Below, one piece after another: positions 13,296 to 25,734 of a stretch of DNA of 64,000 bases (position 1 is its first letter; the number at the start of each line of letters is the position of its first letter). The notes beneath the pieces are model-generated. The model was not told the origin of the DNA and searched no databases. It saw nothing but the letters and a program-made list of their open reading frames with translations. A program made the translations under genes and the position numbers. Location: NCBI GenBank assembly GCA_050084985.1, contig JBITNC010000001.1, positions 120,776,001 through 120,840,000 of the forward strand, given 5' to 3'. The DNA comes from Nageia nagi. Its lineage: Eukaryota; Pinophyta.

Positions 13296-14470
13296 TTCTT
13301 CATCTATAAAGTTATGGGTGGATCCTCCATCAATGAGTACCACAACCTTTCTATTATCCATAAGCCATTATACTTTAATTTTAAAAATTAAGAGAGTTCC
13401 TTAAGAGTGTCTAGTGTCCTTAATGTCCAAAATCCCTACCTCATATTGGTATATGTTATCTCTTCATCAAAAGTTTCCTTTACTTCAAATACCTCTAAGT
13501 ACATGTGTTGAGCCTTTTGTTGCATCGATGTCCTTTTTCCTAGGGATTTTTAAAGGTATAAAAAAAGCTTTTATTTCCTTTTTTTTTCATGTGGAATAAT
13601 TCAATCTACTTGTGATTTTTTGAGTAAGATGTAGAGGTTAAATTGTATAGGTTCTTTATTTGCAACTATTACTTGAACACTAGTTATAGGATTCTTCATG
13701 ATGGATCACTATGGGTAGTTAAATCTTCCAAAAACTTATCCTTGCATATAATGATAGAAAGAGTGGATGGTTCCATGGAATTTAATGATGACCTGATGGA
13801 TTCTTGCAAACCATTAATGAAGATACATGTAAGTCTCATGTTTTCCACATTGGGAATAGATACCATAATCCTTTGTAATTCCTCAATGTAGACATCCATT
13901 ATAGTTGTGTATTGTGGAATATCCAATTCTTTGAAGTACTCTTCTATGTGTTTGTGTTTGAACCTATATAGCACCCTCTTACTAAAATATTTGAAGATCT
14001 TGACCTTCCCATGCCCTAGCATAGTAACACCATTGTGCCACCATTCATAGGCTATTTTTTCCAAACACATACTTATTTTATTAATTCCCTCTTCTTCATC
14101 CATAGCATGAAGATTCAAGTAAGTTTATAGTTTTTACAACCAAGTTCTTATAGATATTTTATCACTCCCATAAAAAATAGGTAGAGGCACCTTGGGTTTC
14201 TTATCTTTCAATAGTTTTAGGTACTTCCAACATTTTCACCTATGGTTTTCCCAATATGTGTGGAAAGCTATGGTTTATATGAATGTATTGAATTTATCCA
14301 AGTACTTTTGAATCAATTCTTTCATGTTTTCTTCCTCTTTCTTATTCCCTTGAGTTTGTTTAGTTATAAATAGTGACTCCATGATTTGAAGGGATGGAGT
14401 ATGTTTTGAATACTCTTCATTCTCAATTGGTATTCCTTGGTGAGATGCCTTAATTTGCATAATCATCTTA
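13296..14470 (-). pseudogene. Ty3/gypsy gag-protease fragment
   Basis: Reading from 14470 down, a Gag N-terminal region with a charged, coiled-coil-like stretch (ENMKELIQKYLDKFN) comes first. The Gag core of the Retrotrans_gag type occupies about 14118-13696, an open frame of 140 codons with AYEWWHNGV, FKYFSKRVLYRF and RLTCIFINGL. After a broken zinc-knuckle region, an aspartic protease motif appears at about 13355-13298: VVVLIDGGSTHNFID. The usual D-S-G catalytic triad reads D-G-G here. The fragment ends at the junction with the LTR at 13295, so pol is lost. It belongs to a different gypsy lineage from the pol relics at 740-3660. Confidence 0.82.
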
Positions 14471-14534
14471 GTTAGAAGAGTGGTTAAAGTACCTAACTTT
14501 TATTTAGTAATTTCATTATTCTACCTCTTATACA

Positions 14535-16019
14535 TGCATTGATATTTTTTATAGATTTTTGGGTGAATGAAATGTATACTCTAAATGTTGATTCTTGAAT
14601 TGAAGCTCAACATTTACACACAATGCAAAATATGGTGCAAAATGGATTCAATATTCAATAATTTAGATAATAGTTAAAAAATCCAACTCTAAGGAAATAG
14701 TTTTTATGGACTCATAGTAAGTTGAGTCTCCAACAATTCCATTGTCTCACTTCTAGCTTAATATTCTTGGAAATAGCAATAATTTATCCCAACATCTCCT
14801 TCTTAAGCCACCATGATGCAAATGCCACAATGAAATTTAGCCAATATTAGCAAATTGAATATTTTCTTCTTCAATATCCTTATTATAGTGACTCCTATCT
14901 CTGAATCTCTTCAACAACTTTAAGCTAGAATGTCCAATGACCTTGACAACATTGTGAGTTATTAATCTCCATATTGTAAATAGGATATTATCTACAATAA
15001 AATTTCATTATAATGAAAACTTAGCATAAAATTAGCCTCAACAAGCCAACATCTATCCTCAAATGATCTCAAAATGCAACAGTGTCCCAAAACTCCTTTA
15101 AGATTCCAATGTTTAGCTTAAATAGATCTCAAAATTCCAAACAAGCCATATAATTAAACTCAATATGCTATGTAACACTTAAAATATATTCATAATACAT
15201 ATCTACCTTCAAAAATGCTCTCAGTATTCCAACGTCTAGCTCAAGATGACCTTAAAATGTGAAATAATCCTTCAAAATGGATTTAGTATGTCAATGTATG
15301 ACTTATAATGGTATTGAAATATGGAGTATACCTCAAAAATACTCCTAATATGCCAACATCTACCTTCAAGGGTATCCAAAATATAGAATGGATCTCAAAA
15401 ATATCTCCAAAATACTAACATTTAGCTCAAGTTGACCTAGAAGGCTAATGTTTAGCTCTAAATAAGCTTATAATTGCTAATAAATACATTATTCCTCCTT
15501 CAAGCTTAGATTTACTGAAAATAAACTTTAAACTTGATATAAAAAATACATTTTTTTTTAAATTATACCTTATCAAGCTAGACAAACCTTCTAGAAGTCT
15601 CATAATTTGAAATTAGGACTAGAAAGTGCTCAATAACTTGTCAAAAAAGGGACTAGCCCTCCATATTACCAACATCATACTCCTTGCATCTAGATCCAAA
15701 ACTTGCTCTTAAAAAATTACCATTATGATCTTAGGTCAATTATAGCATGATGCTAACTCTAGATCTTCTAGCATATGATAAGATCTCTTCAACAACTCAT
15801 CCCTCTTACCCAATAGAAAAGAGCAAGATCTACCCAAAAAATACCATTTTCATTCCAACAAAATATCACTATGAATTTATACCATAATGAATTTACTAAT
15901 CTCCTTCAGTAGCAACTTCTCCAATAGATCTTCAACTCTCTAGTAATTCTTACCTAGTAGTAAGGGTAAGATCTCATCTCTTCAACTCAAATAAGAAAAT
16001 CCTCACTATGTGATGCCCT
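14535..16019 (-). repeat. Repeat R1: retroelement leader with degenerate ~61-bp tandem array
   Basis: No coding sequence was seen. About 1.4 kb of this matches 25735-27117 in the same orientation. It lies upstream of the antisense gag, so it is probably that gypsy element's 5' leader. Between about 15045 and 15480 a phrase like CCAACATCTAGCTCAAxxTGA recurs roughly every 61 bp (near 15049, 15107, 15229, 15291, 15354, 15414), an old and diverged tandem array. Confidence 0.65.
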
Positions 16020-16312
16020 TAATTCTAGTAGTATGGTATAATCAAGGCTCTCATACCACTTTGATGATCCCAAATTAGTGGATCATACTCAAATTTTCCC
16101 TAAGAGAGGAACATTTTCCTTAAAGCCCTAAAATTGATCAAACAAGCTGAAAATTACACAAGAAACCCAATGTTTGACTAGAATTGTCAAATATTAATTT
16201 AAAATTATAAATTAAAATATATTTAATAATCCAACATCTAGCTATAGTGAATAAAACACAATATTCAAGCATGCAATACTTCTAATATTTCAACATTGTA
16301 ATTAGTGAGCAA
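16020..16312 (+). repeat. Fragment matching the leader of gypsy units A and B
   Basis: From TGATGATCCCAAA through GGATCATACTC to CAACATTGTAATTAG it matches 290-545 and 5200-5445 in the same orientation. It abuts the end of the minus-strand Copia LTR. Confidence 0.6.
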
Positions 16313-16314
16313 AA

Positions 16315-16838
16315 TGAGAGAACTAAGCCTAATAAACTAAATCTCTATTCAACCAAGATCTCATGAAAGCTTTCTAATCATAAACATAATAGCATAACAC
16401 AATAGCTAATTTGAAAAACTTAACACCAATATGAAGTGGTTTTTCCATCCATAAAGTACATCCACTAATCAAAGATATTTATTCTTATGATGCACTCTCT
16501 TACAATAACTCTTCTTACTTTTCCTAATAATCCTAAAACATAAATAAACTATAAACTTGAGTGAGTAATCTTAAGGAGAGGGACCTCTATTTATAGCCAA
16601 AATACTCCCTTGGATCACTCTTTTAACCATTGTACAATGTCATGTTATGCACCACCTTTACCCAAGGGGCATGCACATGAGATGCAGACAAATACTTAAA
16701 AGGTTTCTAGGGATACTTTTAAGTATTAATAAATTTACATTATATTATTCACTAAATACTTAAGGTATATAGGATATATTTAAGTATTAGTGAATTTATA
16801 TTAAAATATCTTACAATAATGCATTATACATTCCGACA
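16315..16838 (-). repeat. 3' LTR of Copia copy 1
   Basis: Read on the minus strand it starts TGTCGGAATG and ends TTCTCTCA, about 524 bp. A TATA-box-like TATAAATAG lies at about 16587-16595 (minus strand). A purine tract precedes it directly, and the Copia RNase H end lies just before that, so this is a 3' LTR. Its U5 end agrees with the LTR at 43922 rather than with 4254, so the family has two U5 subtypes. Confidence 0.8.
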
Positions 16839-16847
16839 CTCTCCCTT
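16839..16847 (-). promoter_or_regulatory. Polypurine tract of Copia copy 1
   Basis: On the minus strand the sequence AAGGGAGAG lies immediately before the LTR start. This is the normal site for plus-strand DNA priming in LTR retrotransposons. Confidence 0.7.
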
Positions 16848-16849
16848 AA

Positions 16850-19800
16850 TGAAATATTAGGATAGAGCAACTTCCACTCAAGGAAAACTTCATCAATCTA
16901 ATAGATTCCCTAAGCTTTCAGAATTGAGCTTCAAAAATGGGTTTGATGAATAAATCAATGAAGTTTAAGAATGATAGATAATACTACAATTGAAGGATAC
17001 CATCCATAACCTTCCTCATAATAAATTTAAACCAATAACCAACTGATTATCTGAGAAAATTTGAGATGGTTGAGCTTGCTTATACCTAATTTGTTTCAAA
17101 ATATACCTTAACTAAATAGCTTCTTGGACTATGAATGACATGGCTCGATATTCTGCCCTTATGGTTGAGAGAGTTCTAGTAGACTACTTCTTGGAAGCTC
17201 AAGAGATAGCACCTAAACCAATGCTATACACATAAGTAGAGGTTGATTTTTAGTTATCTATATCTCCTCCATAGTCAGAATTTGAGAAACTTGAGAGAAA
17301 AAATGAGGCAACTTGGAATACTTGAGAGTAAGATCCTTAGTTCCTACAACATACCTCAAGATTAACTTAACAACATTAAGGTTCTCAACATATGACTTTT
17401 GCATAAATCATGACATCAAATTTATTATAAAGGTAATATTTGGCCTAGAGATACTCAAATAAAGAAGACTACCAATTAATTTTTCTATAAGCCATAACAT
17501 CTTCCAACTAAGAGTTGGAGCTAAGATACAAAGCGATTCTAGGAGAGACTAAGATTGCAATAGGTTTTCATTCCTCCATTCTAAACTTTTTTAATATGTA
17601 TAAGATATAATTGGATTGACTCAAGTAAGTACAATTCTTGTATTGGTACTTTGCATACCAAGGTAATAGTGCAAGATACCAAGATCAATCATTTCAAAAG
17701 TTTCTTTGAGTTTGGATATGCACTTTTGGATGATTTCAATATTATTATCTTTAATCAATAAATCATACACATATAGAAAAGTCTAGAATAAGTCTTATCC
17801 CTGATTGAGCACATATATATTTCTATTAGAGAAGCACTTAGAAAATCCATTATTCTCAAAATATTTTGAAATATTTTTATACTAGTCTCTAGGCACTTGC
17901 TTAAGTCCATACAAGGACTTATTTAGCTTGCACACAAAGGACTCTTTGCCTTCCACAACAAATCCTTCTAGTTGGTTCATGTAGATCTCTACATCTATGT
18001 CACTATTAAGAAAAGCACTCTTGACATCAAGTTAAAAAAATCTCCATCCCTAAATTGCTGAAAGAGCAAGGACTAACCTAGTAGTAGGCATCTTTTCCAT
18101 TAGAGAAAAGGTTTCCTTAAAATCAAATTCATATTTATGAGCAAAAAATTTATCTGCTAACCTTACATTATATTTCTCAATTTCCTTAAATGAATTGTAT
18201 TTGACCTTATAAATCCACTTATTTCCAATCACATTTTGTTAATTGGGATAGGGAACCAAATCCCAAGTTTGATTTTTTATTAGAGTCTTATACTCCACTT
18301 TCAACACTTCCATCCAACACTTTTGCTTTGAATATTCTTTGAATGATGAGGGATAATTATTACTATCAATTTTCACAAATAAATATTTATTTAAGGTCAT
18401 AATTTTTGTTATCCTTTATGTTGGAGAAGTTTTCTCCTAAGGTGATTTATCCATGTTGATATCCATCCAGTTAGGTACAACAAAAGAGTCATCAACATCA
18501 TCTAGGTTTTCAAAAGAAGCAAATTATTCAAGAAGTTTGTTTAACTTTACATGCCTTGAAATAGACACTACTTTGGAGGAAGGAGAGTAGAGCATGTAGC
18601 CTTTATGTTAAATTTAATAGCCCATAAAGATGCATTTTTTAGATCTCTCATCCAACTTCTTTCCTTTCTCAAAAATAATAAATTCATAATCACAACCAAA
18701 AATCCTATTATGAGAGATGTTAGGTTGCTTTCCCATTCATGCCTCATATAGAGTTTTACCATCAAATGTCTTTGTAGGATACCTATTCAAGATTAGATCA
18801 TAGTGCTTACAAGTTCACCTCATAAGAAACTAAGAAGATTTCCCAACATGCACCTTTCCATTTACTGAATAGTTCTATTTTTTCTTTTAGCAATACCATT
18901 TTGTTGAGGAGTGTAATGGATCATGAATTGCCTATTGATCATATTTTTGACACAATAGTCATTAAAATTATTACTATTATACTCACCCCTATTGTTAGAT
19001 CTCAACATCTTGAATTTCAAACTTGATTGATTTTCAACCAAGGATTTAAAATCTTTGAACCTATTAAAAGTTTGATCCTTGTGCTCTAGAAGATAACCAA
19101 ATGTCATCCTTTGAATTCATCAATGAAGGTCAAGACATAAGATGCTTCCCTAAGAGACTTAGTCAAAAAAGATCCATTGAATATAAATGCAAAGAAGAAA
19201 AGGTTGTGTTTCCATTATCTTATCTTCCTCAAATTTTTCCTTATTCATCTTTCCTAGGATACCCTTCTCACAAAGGCTAATTATGGATTATATCATTGGA
19301 AAACCTTCCTAAAGTTATTTATATTTCATCATTTGAATACTCTTATGGTTAAGTTGGCCTAATTGATGGTGATAAATATTTTCTCTAGAGAAAACATTCA
19401 TAACAAAGCACATCTTTGTTGGAGCTTTATCCATAATGTAGAGATCATCTTTCACTAATCCTTTCACCAAAGTGGAAATTACCTTCTTCATATATCAAGA
19501 GTGTGAGTTGAACTCAAATGAGTATCCTTTTTGTGCAACTTGAATTACAAAAAGAAGGTTCATGCTAAGCTTAGGAACATAGAGCACATTTTCAAGAACC
19601 TTCCTTGTAATAACACACTTCCAATACCTTGAAATTCAAGGATTGAATTATCACCTATCATAATTACATCATTTTTATACTTATGAAAATTTACAAATTT
19701 AGCCTTTAAAAACATATGATTAGTGCACCCAAATTCAACAATCCAAGCATTTGAGAAAGTATGAGACTTGGAGTAATAAGCAAATTTCTTGTTATTCTTC

Positions 19801-20600
19801 TTTCCATTAAAGTTATTTAATTTTTCAAATCTTTTTCCACCTTATTCTTTCTTCTTCTTGTAGCAATTGGATTCCCTATGACCATAAATGCCATATAAAT
19901 TATAATTACCATCAAACTTGGCTTTGGATTTGTTTGACTTGTCATGACCATTCTATTATTTATTTTCACCTTTCTTAAAATCCTTTTTTGAAGCATGAGA
20001 AGACTTCTTTTGGTTATTGAACTTCTTTTTGAAGTGCATATTCGCTGGCCCAAGTGCCATAGGATGCTTCTTAGAAGTGGATATCAACAACTTTTTGTTA
20101 AGTGTTTCCTCATGTTTCAAGAGAAGTATTGAAACATTTTCCAAGAAAAATACATCTTCTTCATCATCAATCCAATTGAAGGATGATGAATACCATAAAC
20201 TTGTCATTGATACAATTCCAACCACATGCTACAAGTTGGATCCTAAGGTCAATTATCTTGTTCAAGTATATTGCAACACTTTCATTTTTCTCTTGACATG
20301 ATTGCAATAATTTTTGGAGAATGGTAAAACTTATAGAGAATTATTCCAAGCTTCCTTTATAGATTTTAAAGAATAGATAATGAGAAGGACTTCATCTGAA
20401 ACTACACAAAATATCATAAAGGTTTCCAAATCATTATTTATGTTGTAAGCCTTGAGTGCCTTCTCATTTGTTGAAGCAACTTGGTTTTCATTTATGATTT
20501 TTCATAGTTTCCATGCTTGAAGCTTTGATTTCATTCTAGGTTCCCAAATGTCATAGTTATAACTATATAGAATGTTCTTGGGTGAAAAAGAGTCTCCCAT
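16850..20600 (-). pseudogene. Ty1/Copia gag-pol relic, copy 1
   Basis: Reading from 20600 down the order is gag, integrase, RT, RNase H, the Copia arrangement. Gag (about 20600-19700) ends with a zinc knuckle near 19880 in which both first cysteines have become tyrosine (Y-NL-Y-GIYG-H-RESN-C). The integrase core (19107-18862) reads RSNNRGEY and GIAKRKNRT, where functional proteins have SDNGGEY and VAERKN, so two acidic catalytic residues are lost. RT starts near 18235 (NKWIYKVKYNS), with FKETFSLMEKM at about 18120. Its active site near 17765 reads YVYDL instead of YVDDL. RNase H lies at about 17290-16870 (SDYGGDID, then KSTSTYVYS). Stops and frameshifts are common. The reading frame ends just before the polypurine tract. 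Confidence 0.87.
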
Positions 20601-22200
20601 TTGCTACAAAAGAAGGTGAAAGTGTTAACCAATGTAAGCATGTTAAATTTTAGAACCAAACATTAATAAACCATACATGGTGAGTTTGTTAAATAATTAA
20701 TCAATCATACATATTGAATTAATCAACCATACATATTTAATTAATCAAAGGTAATCAACAAGGTATGGTTAAATTGTTAATCAATTTAACATGTGTAAAA
20801 TTTTCCAATATCATCACAATATATTCATCCAACATTTTTTCATAACTAAATAATATAGTTGTAGAAGAGAGGGTAAACTTGAGGCTTGTTTTTTTGTTTG
20901 AAATTAGGTCTTCACTTGGATGCCCATATAATGGATCCCAAATCCTACCAATTCTCAACCAGTTTGCCTTAGTCAATAATATACTATCACAAGGAGGAGT
21001 AATAGATATTTTTCAAGGTTGTTACATATGTTGGATCGAACAAATTATTATCTTAATTAAGTTTTTTAGTTTTCTTCCTAGTTTATCAAGATAATCCTTG
21101 AATGGATGGGTAGACATGCGGTATCACTATACACATGTCTATCTACCTATATGGAGTTATGTCCAAATGAATACAAGATGTAGGGGTAATTAAAAAATAT
21201 AGACTTTTTACCACTTGGATTGATGGACTAAAATGCTCTAGTATGCCTTGTCCTCATCTCATAGCTCTATAAATAAATCATGTTGCATAACAAAATGTGC
21301 GAATGTATTCATTTTAGGGAAGCACTTTCAATGTTTGTGATTTTACAAAAAACTTAAAGTAAAAGTGCATAAAGTAAAGTGCTTAAAAATTAAACATCAC
21401 TAAGAGTACATCATCCAATTTCCAACACAAAATCTAAGAGTATCCAATATGGTTTTTCACAATCTCAAGAGGACCTCTTTAAAAAATTACATTAGTTCAT
21501 TTTTAAGTAATAAAACAAGGATTTTCCCCCCTTTTTACTTAAAAATAAAAATTTCATGCTTAAGAATACACTTAGGAAGATTCCTCCTATTATAATATTA
21601 CTATCAAAAAACTCAAAATTTAATACCTTGTTTCAAGGTCTCCCCCCCTTAATTTTTGAGAAAAAAATTGCTTAAGTTTCCCTCATTTAAAAAAAAAACT
21701 TTCCTTTGAAAATAAATCACAAGGAATTTCTTCCAAGAAAATAACATCCATTAATTAAATTCCCCCTTTTGGGTAAAAAAAATACTCTTTATTTCAAAAT
21801 TCATCTCTTTGAAAAATTAATTCCTCTTTGAAACAAATTTCCTCCATTTTTAATATAAAAATTTAACTCCAAAAAAATAATTAAAATTTCCTTAAAAAAA
21901 TAATCCCATTAAAAAATAAGTTCCAAGTTTTAAATAATTTGTGAAAAATAATGACTTCTAATTTAAACATAAAATCATTAAATATTATGCTCCTTTCCCC
22001 TTTTAATTATAATATTATTTTGAATATTTGAAGCTAAAAGGAATACATTTTTTTAAATTATTATCCCAAGGAGTGATGTGAAGTCCCATAAAACTCCTTC
22101 ATTCACTCATCAATCACATTGGACTTAAATGAGACATGTTTCACAAAAATAGAAACTAAGTCAATTAATATTTTGTAGGTAACAAGATTAAAAAATATTA
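20601..22200 (-). repeat. Noncoding leader of Copia copy 1, upstream part
   Basis: No coding sequence was recognised. The stretch 20870-21300 matches 32125-32600 in front of Copia copy 3 (for example GTCTTCACTTGGATGCCCA), so it is part of this family's long 5' leader. From 21440 to 22050 it is dominated by runs of A and T with CCCC clusters. Confidence 0.5.
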
Positions 22201-22790
22201 AAAAAAGTGTAAGAAATTGATAAAAAAAGGATGAGCCTAAAGGGGTGGTGTGCCTAATATGCAAAGGTGGGGATGCTTTAGGGGGCATGCGACAATTTGG
22301 TAGTGGATGCAGGTGGAAGGGGAATGGTGCATGAGTTAGGTAGGGGGTGCGAGTGTGTGATTAAATAAGGGTTTTGTTTTTTTTTTTGGGGGGGGGGAAT
22401 GGTAAGGATATGGGATAGGTTTCCCTTGTAGCAAAAGGTGTGGGAAGTGGTGATTTTAGGATTCCTAATGGTGGGAAGAAAGCTAGGGAGCAAGGAAGGT
22501 TCCAAAGGAGCATTGGGTGGATATGACTAGCTATTTGGCCAACAAAGGGAAGGGTTGTTGGTAGGTTCATGCTAATGAGGGGTAGGGTTTGATAGGGGAT
22601 GTGGACCTTTCCATCGAGAGGAGGAAGAAGGGCATTAGGTCCACAAGTGAGGGAGTGGAGAATAGCATAATGGAGATGCTACAAAGTGACATTGAGGTCC
22701 ACAGTGTAGTGCAATGGCATGTGCAACATTGCTTGGTGGTGGTTTGATAGTGCTTGGTGTGGGATGGACAACCCACTAAGGATCATAGTT
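22200..22790. other. Strand-biased G-rich block in the Copia leader
   Basis: The plus strand is rich in GGG/GGTGG, including a run of ten G at about 22388-22397, in otherwise AT-rich DNA. Open frames on the opposite strand here are Pro/Ser/Thr low-complexity and do not look like genes. A similar G-rich block precedes Copia copy 3 at 33540-33912. Confidence 0.55.
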
Positions 22791-23554
22791 TTTTTAAAAA
22801 ACTTTATTTGATGCATAGGGGATCATGCAGCCCAACCTTACCATATTTTTTGTTTTTTTTTAATATTTTATTTTATTTTTTTATATATTGTAAAAAAATA
22901 ATCTTTTTTTAAAAATATTTAAAACCTTTTTAACTACTATTATATGAAAGTACATACTTTCTTTCATAGTGCTTAATTTTTTTTTTAATTTCTAAATATA
23001 TAAAATGCCCATGTGTGATTTCTCATATTATAATCAAAGCACATCAAGAAGGAATCATGTCATATCATAATTCAAATCTATTCAATCTCATAAGAAATCT
23101 CTATAAAAATTTATATCTTGGTATTGAGTCCTCCATGAAATTAAATCAATTATTTATGGTTGCATCTACAAGTTGTTGTTTTTGTCATGCAATCAACATG
23201 TTTTACAATGTAACCAATAGATCTTGAAGCTTTGTTTTTTTTTTAATCACCAGGCCTAAAAGAAGCTTAAAAGTAAAAAATAAAAAATAAAACTATTCAA
23301 GAAAAGACATAACATTAAAACTTCTTGTATGTAACAAATCTTTAGCAATAATGACTGAAAGATGGCCTATAATTTTTTAATTTATCTTACATGGAAAAAA
23401 ATTATAATTGTAAATGATGCAACCTATTCTTAAAAAATAAAATATGAAATAATTTTAAAAATAAAATTTATTGGATATATAATGCAACCATGTAACCTAT
23501 TGGTTGAATGATGCAATAAGTAGATGGTATATCTAACTAAAGGGAACCAAGATA
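22791..23554. other. AT-rich stretch without recognisable genes
   Basis: It holds long A and T runs and a short open frame of about 70 codons near 23015-23227 without any family resemblance. It is probably the remaining leader between Copia copy 1 and the LTR at 23555. Confidence 0.4.
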
Positions 23555-24097
23555 CAAGACTAAATCCCTAATTACCCAATATCACATGAAGGATCTCTCA
23601 AATCCTTAACCATGAAGAATATAAAATCAAAGTAGCATCCACATAATATGATACCAATATAAAGTGGTTCCTCCAACCATGGGAGTACATCCACTAATCT
23701 AAGATCTTATTCTCAAAGAGCACTCTCTTACAACAACTCTTTCTCACTTCTCATACAACCTAATTAAGAGCATAACTTTGCTACAAATTTAAGTGAGTAA
23801 TCTTAAGGAGATGGATTTATATTTATAGGCCAAAATCCTCCCTTTGATCACCTTTTAACCATTATACAATATCATGACATGAATAACCTTTTTACCTAAG
23901 GGGCATGGTCATGATATGGATTGTAGGATATGTTACATTATCTTATTAACTAATACTTAAAAGAATATAAGGATACTTTTAAGTATTAATGAATTTACAC
24001 TATCATATTCCCTAAACACTTAAGGTATATATATACCCTTAAGTATTAAGGGGATTACATTTGGAGACCTTAAAATAATGCATTATACATTCCAACA
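23555..24097 (-). repeat. LTR of the TGTTGG family between Copia copies 1 and 2
   Basis: On the minus strand it begins TGTTGGAATG and follows the LTR at 4254 through to a GGATTTAGTC end. It could be the 5' LTR of Copia copy 1 (internal part 16839-23554) and also the 3' LTR of copy 2, the same shared-LTR arrangement as in 1-13295. A short purine tract (AAGGAG) flanks its start. Confidence 0.72.
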
Positions 24098-24859
24098 CTC
24101 CTTAATGCAATATTGGGTTAGAGAAAAGAGAAGAGAAGAAATAGAGTAAGAGGGTTCTCCTCCATATAGGTACAATAAGAGATGAGAACATTTACATCTT
24201 TGAGAAATAAGCAAGATATTAGATTGAGACTCACTATTTTACCATTTGAAAAAATAGTTTTCAATAAAATTATTAAACATAATTGGTTTCACTATAAAAT
24301 GTAGTAATTCAAAAACAAGTTGACATGATGAGCCTCCATGAGCCTGCTTAGTTGAAGTAGGTAACCTACACTCTCAAGAAGAAATATGTAAGCTACAAGT
24401 AAATCATTAACAAGATTAATTAGATTCATAATATAAACATTCATATCAATATAAGATAAATGAATTAATTAATGCCATTCATAAACTGATCACTGATGTA
24501 CTATTAGTCATCATGAAGATGCCAAGCTAATAATCATAGTCACTGGTATATAAGAATATGTGCTGATTAACATCAAATAATAAAGCATAAACACATACAA
24601 GTTCATCACATATGGATAACTAAATAATGCTAAAAAATACATATTGTTCCTCATATATGGATAATTGAAATAATGCTAGTAGAAGCCATCATATGTTAAA
24701 ATAAACTATACAACTAGTTCCTCACACAAAGCAAACTAACCACAAATATGTACATAAAATATCAACACTATACAACCAAAAACTCCTTTAAGGATGGATT
24801 TTTATTACAAACATAAATTCAACAAGAATTTAATCTCTACTCCCCCTTGAGGGAAATTT
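24098..24859 (-). repeat. 3' untranslated region of Copia copy 2
   Basis: No gene was seen. It matches 27309-28140 of Copia copy 3 (for example GTTGACATGATGAGCC and ACTCTCAAGAAGAAA). It lies between RNase H and the LTR. Copia copy 1 lacks this segment entirely. Confidence 0.5.
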
Positions 24860-25732
24860 CACCAATCCAATAGACTCCTAAAGCTTGCAAAATTGAGCTC
24901 CAGGAAGGGGCTTGGTGAACAAATAAGCAAAGCTAAGGATTGATGGACTATACTATAATTGTATGATACCATACAAAACCTTTATGATAAAATATGCTTG
25001 GATTTCAACATATTTTATTCTCTAATGGAACACATGGTTCTTTTATAAAGTAATAGCTAACTAATTATCTTAATAAATTTGATATGGTTGAGCCTGCTCA
25101 TACCTAATTTCTTTAAAAATATTTCTCAACCAAATGGATTCTTAGGCTATGATTTATATGGCTCAATATTTTGCCTTAGTGGTGGAGAGAGCAGTAGGAG
25201 GTTGCTTCTTAGAAGCCTAAGAGATAGCACTTAAACCAATGCTAAATACATAAGTAGAGGTTGATATCTTGTCATCTCTATGTCCCTAATAGTCAAGATT
25301 TTCTTAACAACATTAAGGTGATCAACATATGATTTTTGTATAAACTATACTATAATATTTACTACAAATGAAATATATGGCCTGGAGATAGTCAAATAAA
25401 GTAGATTGCCAATTAATTGCTTGTAGACATATCATCTACGAACTGAGAGTTAGAGATAAGAGAAAGAGTGATTCCATGAGAGAATGGGATTTTAGAAGGT
25501 TTCTAATTGTCTATTATAAAATTTTGCAATATTTTTTAGATATACATAGATTGAATAAGATAGATACAATCCTTGTATTGGTACATTTGCATACCAAGGT
25601 AGTAGCGAAAGAGATAAAGATCAATCATTTCAAATGTTTTCTTAATTTTAGATATGTACTGTTGGATAATTTTATCATTTTTTTTGGTGATAACCAAATC
25701 ATCCACATATAGAGGAATCAACCATTTCATTA
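24860..25732 (-). pseudogene. Ty1/Copia RT-RNase H fragment, copy 2
   Basis: Only the end of pol is left. RT C-terminal half lies at 25730-25536 with an intact YVDDL active site (25695-25709) followed by KIKKTFEMIDLYLFRYYLGMQ. RNase H follows at about 25290-24870. The 5' side stops at about 25732, where repeat R1 begins, so gag, integrase and most of RT are missing. The intact YVDD contrasts with the mutated sites in copies 1 and 3. Confidence 0.83.
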
Positions 25733-25734
25733 CT

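Noticed and set aside
13643-13891. 82-codon plus-strand frame
   Set aside because: It is the shadow of the minus-strand gag frame, which has clear family motifs.
20017-20301. 94-codon plus-strand frame
   Set aside because: It is opposite the Copia gag of copy 1 and has no family resemblance.
22103-22776. Overlapping Pro/Ser/Leu-rich minus-strand frames
   Set aside because: They arise from the G-rich plus strand, overlap each other in different frames and match no family.
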